NCBI GenBank assembly: GCA_017303615.1
Contig: JAFLCK010000018.1
Span: forward strand, 41,515 to 105,514
Length of the DNA: 64,000 nucleotides
Reading direction: 5' to 3'
From: Obscuribacter phosphatis_A
GTDB taxonomy: Bacteria; Cyanobacteriota; Vampirovibrionia; Obscuribacterales; Obscuribacteraceae
Part shown: positions 60,559 through 64,000 of the stretch, piece after piece
Layout of the letters: each line of letters opens with the position of its first letter
Position numbering within the stretch: the first letter of the stretch is position 1
The notes under the pieces: model-generated
Databases searched by the model: none
What the model was told of the DNA's origin: nothing
What the model saw: the letters and a program-made list of their open reading frames with translations, nothing else
Position numbers and translations under genes: made by a program

Positions 60559-63500
60559 ATGTCTATGATCAAACGCCTACAGCGTACTATTCTGCTGCCG
60601 CTCCTCATGCTCGTCATGCTGGTCGGCTTCGCACCGGCGAGTTTCGCCGCGTCGACCTATATGCCCAAGTTCCAACCAGGGCAGAACGTCTACCTCGACC
60701 CGCTTCTCGACGGCGCCAGCCCCGGGGTCAACCTCGACGGACTCGAGCAGAAGCTCGACGACGCCGGACGCAAGCACAACATCGACTTCTACTTCGTCAT
60801 GGCGCTCAAGGGCTCCGAAGCCAAGACGAATCAGCCGTTCTCGCAGGACCGTCTCGACGAACTCTACGGGAAGTGGTCGGGCGCCAAAGGCTTCAACGTC
60901 TCGCGGTCGGTGATCATCTATGTGGTGAGACTGGATACCGACTGGACCAAGAGCTCTTACGCCGTCAACGTCTCACCAGGGTTGGCCCAAGAAGGTCTCA
61001 CCGGCAACTCGGTCTTCTCCATTCTGGACAAGTACGGCAAGAACCCCAACGGCGGCAACCCGAACGCGCTTCTGCCGCGGGCACCGCGCGACTTCGGCGC
61101 CACGATCGCCGCAGAGTCGAATGCTCTTGTCGATGCCTTCGCCGCCCGCAAGGTACGCGAAGCGGAACTGGCGAAGCAAGAAGCTGAGCGTCAGCGCCTT
61201 GCCGAAATCCAGCGTCAGAAGGATGAGGAAGCAGCCCGCCTGCGTCGCATCGAAGAAGAGAAGGCGGCTGCCGAACGCAACGCGGCCATTGCCTCTTTCG
61301 TCAAGGTCTTCGGCGGTCCCATCCTCATCATCGTCATCCTGCTCTTCATGTTCGTCCGCTTCCGCAGCGCTCAGACGAAAGCCCGAGCCATCATCAAGGA
61401 ACGGAAGAGCAAGCTCGAGCCGGCCTTCAACAACTACCTGCAGCTGGAAGCCGACTACCTGAGCTTCCTGCAGAGCCTGAGCGGTAACTTCGTCGGGCGC
61501 TCCCGGCAATCGATCGACCAGGCCAAGACCGCCTATGGCACACTCAGCGCTCGCGTCCGCAAGGTCGTCGAGACCGTGGAAGGCGCCGAGAAGGAGATCG
61601 AAGCAGCCAACATGTTCTCGGTTGGTCGAATCCACGCCGCCGTGGCCAAGGTGACGACTGCGAAGCTCACGGTCACGGGCGATGACGTGCCCCTCGCTCA
61701 GCGCGACCTCTTCTCGGGCGTGGTCAGTGAATCGACCATGACTCTGGAAGAGATCTTCGCCGAGATGCAGGCACTCTTCGACACCGCCAAGAGCAACTGC
61801 GCCGACTTCATGCAGGCCTTCAAGGGTGCGGAACAGAACAAGAAGGACATCGAAGCCCTGGTGGGCAAGGTGGAAGCGCTCAAGACCGAACTGGTCAAGC
61901 GCAGCCTTGTCTTCGACCCGTTCCAGCCTCGTTACGCCGACGTCTCACGGGGCCGCGACGAGTTCATGGCCCTCATGGTCAGCGACCCGCTCACGGCCTA
62001 CACCAAGTCGGAGACCGTGGAACGCGCCGTCGAAGCCATCGAAGCCGACATGCGGCGCGCCATCGAGCTCAAGGACAGCCTGGTCGAAACCGAGCGCAAA
62101 ATCATCACCGCGCAAGGCAAGATCGACCAAGCCAGGGGCAAAGATGCCGACTACACCTATGTCGACGGCATCGACACCGCCGGTCGTCCGAGCAAGAACC
62201 TGCTCAACGAGAAGGGCGGCAATCCCGACGTTCCGCTGGGCGCCAGCCGCGACAAGCTGAACACCTGCCTGCAACTGCTGCTGGAAGGCAAGCTGAGCGA
62301 AGCCCTCAAGGCCAAGCAAGGCGCCGAAGCCAGTGCGGACGAAGCCGTCAGGCTGATCGACACCGTGCTCACCGCCCGCGCCTTCGTGCAGAAGGAAGTG
62401 GTCTCGGTGATCGAACGGCTGCGTAAGCTGCGCGACGAACTGCCGGCGTCCGACAACGCTCTGGCGGCTCTGCGCGGCGAATTCCTCGAAAAGAACTTCG
62501 AGGGCGAACCGGCCAAGGTCACTTTTGCGCACCGGGTGGCTGACACCACCGATGGTGAGCTGGCCAAGGTCAAGCAAGCCTTCGCCGAGCAGCGCTATCT
62601 CGCCGCACGCGCCGAACTGGAAGAATCGGGCAGCGAACTCGACATGGCCCGCAACGGCCTGGTCGAAGTAGCAAGCCGACTGGCTAAGCTGCAAGAGCTG
62701 CGCGCTCATGCTCGCGACACCGTCAAGGCGGCGGAGCAGCGTGCCAACGCACTCTCGCGCAAGATCCGCGAGAACAGCTTCACCACCAGCCAGGCCACCG
62801 ACGAAGCCTTCAGCGCCATCCTGCCCCGCGTCAGCGAGCAGCGCTCGGATGTCGGCCGCGATGTCACCGACTGGGTGGCGGCGGCGGCTCAGTCCGACCG
62901 TCTCACTGCCGACCTCAAGGGTCTGGACACCGCCATCGACACCCAGCGCCAGGCCTACGACAACGCCAAGCGCCGTGCCGGTGAGGTGGTCAGCAAGGTC
63001 AACTCGGCTGCTTCCACCTTCAAACGGCAGTACGTGCGCGACGCTGCCGAGCGCAGCTACGCGCAAGTGGTCGAGCGTGCCGGTCAACTGGACGGCGCTC
63101 TCAAGGTGCAGAAGTCGGACTGGAACGCGCTGGCCGGCAAGGTGGAAAACATCGAAGCCAGCCTGCGGGAAGCGGTTCGTCAAGCCGATGCCGACCAGGC
63201 CGCAGGCGAAAGGGCTCGAGCCGACATCGAGTCTGCCGGCAGCACGGTGCGCAGCATCGACAACAAGAGCTACTACAAGAGCGCCAGCCACCGCGGTCGC
63301 AGCAACAGCTTCGGCTCCGGTGTGTCCGCCAACGTCTCTTCGGCGCGCAGCTCGCTCAGCCGTGCTGAGGCGGAGTTCCGCAACGGCAACTACGAGAACG
63401 CCAGCCGCGAAGCAGCCCGCGCTGCCGAAGCGGCTCGTGATGCCGACCGCATCGCCATTGCGGCAGTGGCAGCGGCAATCAGCTCCTGGGAAAGCTCGGT

Positions 63501-63666
63501 CAACTCCGAAATCAGGCGTGCCGAAGAAGCTGCCGAAGCAGCTGAACGCAGCCGGCGCAGCAGCGAAAGCAGCAGCAGCTATGGCGGCGGTTTCAGCGGC
63601 GGCGGCGGCTCGGTCGGCAGCGACTTCAGCGGCGGTGGCGGTTCGAAGGGGGGCGGCGACTTCTAA
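60559..63666 (+). CDS. Large TPM-domain membrane protein with coiled-coil and Gly-rich tail
   Basis: It has 1035 residues. A signal peptide (about 1-30, ending SFAAS) leads a TPM (DUF477) domain (about 40-190) outside the membrane: DFYFVMALKGSEAK, RSVIIYVVRLD. A charged coiled coil (about 200-245), a membrane segment (about 252-268, FGGPILIIVILLFMFV) and a 700-residue helical cytoplasmic part follow. The C-terminus is a run of GGGFSGGGGS-like repeats, as in many TPM proteins. Typical TPM proteins are 150-700 residues. Codons are strongly C/G-ending. The large minus-strand frames are shadows. Confidence 0.93.
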   Translation: MSMIKRLQRTILLPLLMLVMLVGFAPASFAASTYMPKFQPGQNVYLDPLLDGASPGVNLDGLEQKLDDAGRKHNIDFYFVMALKGSEAKTNQPFSQDRLDELYGKWSGAKGFNVSRSVIIYVVRLDTDWTKSSYAVNVSPGLAQEGLTGNSVFSILDKYGKNPNGGNPNALLPRAPRDFGATIAAESNALVDAFAARKVREAELAKQEAERQRLAEIQRQKDEEAARLRRIEEEKAAAERNAAIASFVKVFGGPILIIVILLFMFVRFRSAQTKARAIIKERKSKLEPAFNNYLQLEADYLSFLQSLSGNFVGRSRQSIDQAKTAYGTLSARVRKVVETVEGAEKEIEAANMFSVGRIHAAVAKVTTAKLTVTGDDVPLAQRDLFSGVVSESTMTLEEIFAEMQALFDTAKSNCADFMQAFKGAEQNKKDIEALVGKVEALKTELVKRSLVFDPFQPRYADVSRGRDEFMALMVSDPLTAYTKSETVERAVEAIEADMRRAIELKDSLVETERKIITAQGKIDQARGKDADYTYVDGIDTAGRPSKNLLNEKGGNPDVPLGASRDKLNTCLQLLLEGKLSEALKAKQGAEASADEAVRLIDTVLTARAFVQKEVVSVIERLRKLRDELPASDNALAALRGEFLEKNFEGEPAKVTFAHRVADTTDGELAKVKQAFAEQRYLAARAELEESGSELDMARNGLVEVASRLAKLQELRAHARDTVKAAEQRANALSRKIRENSFTTSQATDEAFSAILPRVSEQRSDVGRDVTDWVAAAAQSDRLTADLKGLDTAIDTQRQAYDNAKRRAGEVVSKVNSAASTFKRQYVRDAAERSYAQVVERAGQLDGALKVQKSDWNALAGKVENIEASLREAVRQADADQAAGERARADIESAGSTVRSIDNKSYYKSASHRGRSNSFGSGVSANVSSARSSLSRAEAEFRNGNYENASREAARAAEAARDADRIAIAAVAAAISSWESSVNSEIRRAEEAAEAAERSRRSSESSSSYGGGFSGGGGSVGSDFSGGGGSKGGGDF

Positions 63667-63885
63667 GTCGACCCGTCTTCTCAGTCGACCGTCTTCCGAA
63701 AGGGGCTCCGGCTGTAAAGCCAGCTGGAGCTCCTAGCACCGGCGCCAGTCAGCGCCAACCCCATCCATACCAATCCCCACCATTACTCCCCCGAGTAGTC
63801 AACCAAACAATGTGGGGTAGGAAGCGACCTGCTTCACACAACGGCTCTCTGAGCCATTCAACAACTCTCAACGAGGTAAATGAAC

Positions 63886-64000
63886 ATGATCAGTCTCAAT
63901 CTCACGACCATCATCATCATCGCGATCGCCGGACTGGTGGTCCTCTATTTCGCCTGGCCGGCGTTCCGCCAGATGGTGCAGATCATCATGGGCAAGAAGG
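63886..64000 (+). CDS. Small membrane protein, partial at right edge
   Basis: The frame starts at ATG 63886 (MISLNLTTIIII) with GAGG 9 nt upstream; the ATG at 63880 is in frame two codons earlier. Only 38 codons are in the window, with one hydrophobic segment (about 7-24) followed by a basic stretch. The rest is off the right edge. It lies 220 bp after the TPM gene and may belong to the same group. Confidence 0.65.
   Translation, partial: MISLNLTTIIIIAIAGLVVLYFAWPAFRQMVQIIMGKK

Noticed and set aside
61945..63291. 448-residue minus-strand frame opposite the TPM gene
   Set aside because: Antisense shadow of a strongly C/G-ending coding sequence.
44419..63666. C/G-ending gene block as an integrated phage or plasmid
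   Set aside because: No integrase, structural or replication genes, no attachment-site repeats, and it is interrupted by ordinary genes.

Overview
The window reads as a chromosomal segment of a Gram-negative-type bacterium with an outer envelope: it has an RlpA-like septal protein, a Slt-type lytic transglycosylase, lipoproteins and TPM/coiled-coil membrane proteins. Cyanobacterial-style Ser/Thr kinases with HRDFTPDN loops and many TPR, DUF4388 and low-complexity proteins make a non-photosynthetic relative of Cyanobacteria (Vampirovibrionia/Melainabacteria, perhaps Obscuribacterales) my best guess. This is inference from gene content, not a phylogeny. No rRNA, tRNA, CRISPR array, transposase or phage structural gene was seen.

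Layout. 1-3.1 kb: a partial membrane Ser/Thr kinase and two small proline-rich proteins, each preceded by a four-fold 11-bp GTCAC array. 3.2-5.9 kb: a divergent OmpR-type regulator and PAS histidine kinase. 6-11 kb: guaA with a polytopic membrane protein, then a DUSP-like phosphatase overlapping a degenerate MDR dehydrogenase. 11.6-13.3 kb: an isochorismatase-fold hydrolase and a cytosolic S41 peptidase. 13.5-19.8 kb: a minus-strand block (glycine-rich protein, TPR protein, DUF4388/degenerate-GGDEF protein, rlpA, 2H phosphoesterase). 20-33.2 kb: a lipoprotein and LRR-like kinase, then a tightly packed apparent operon of HbpS/GlcG-like protein, AsnB, methyltransferase, an A-PCP-reductase NRPS-like enzyme and two membrane kinases. 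33.2-37.5 kb: a class V aminotransferase/cysteine desulfurase divergent from the Slt protein. 37.5-42.2 kb: an AbiEi/DUF6088-like protein, a pseudo-receiver/HPt protein, a decayed matrixin-like protein, a glycine-zipper protein and a zinc ribbon. 42.4-48 kb: an NAD-metabolism locus (NadR-type kinase, tandem NadD, NAD kinase, coupled radical SAM). 48-51 kb: small membrane/coiled-coil proteins and a Cys/Gly/Lys peptide. 51.4-59.6 kb: an FCP1-like phosphatase, TldD/TldE, a HAD hydrolase, an aldo/keto reductase and a stand-alone M17 N-terminal domain. 60.5-64 kb: a 1035-residue TPM-domain protein and the start of a small membrane protein.

Two cross-cutting features stand out. First, a family of five about 36-bp palindromes (half-site AAATAGCAAGAAATTCTC) is scattered from 6 to 57.6 kb. 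One copy shows compensatory arm changes and one lies in frame inside the NadR-like gene. Second, the genes fall into two classes. Most have mixed third positions; a subset (11.6-13.3 kb and most of 44.4-64 kb, excluding the HAD hydrolase at 56.2 and the aldo/keto reductase at 57.8 kb) has strongly C/G-ending codons, and many of these units are closed by strong hairpin terminators. This suggests high expression or a different origin.

Working model (inference): the two-component pair may control the GTCAC-array genes. The 23-33 kb operon looks like a small natural-product pathway making an aldehyde or alcohol from an amino acid, with kinase partners. The 42-48 kb locus covers salvage, adenylylation and phosphorylation of NAD.
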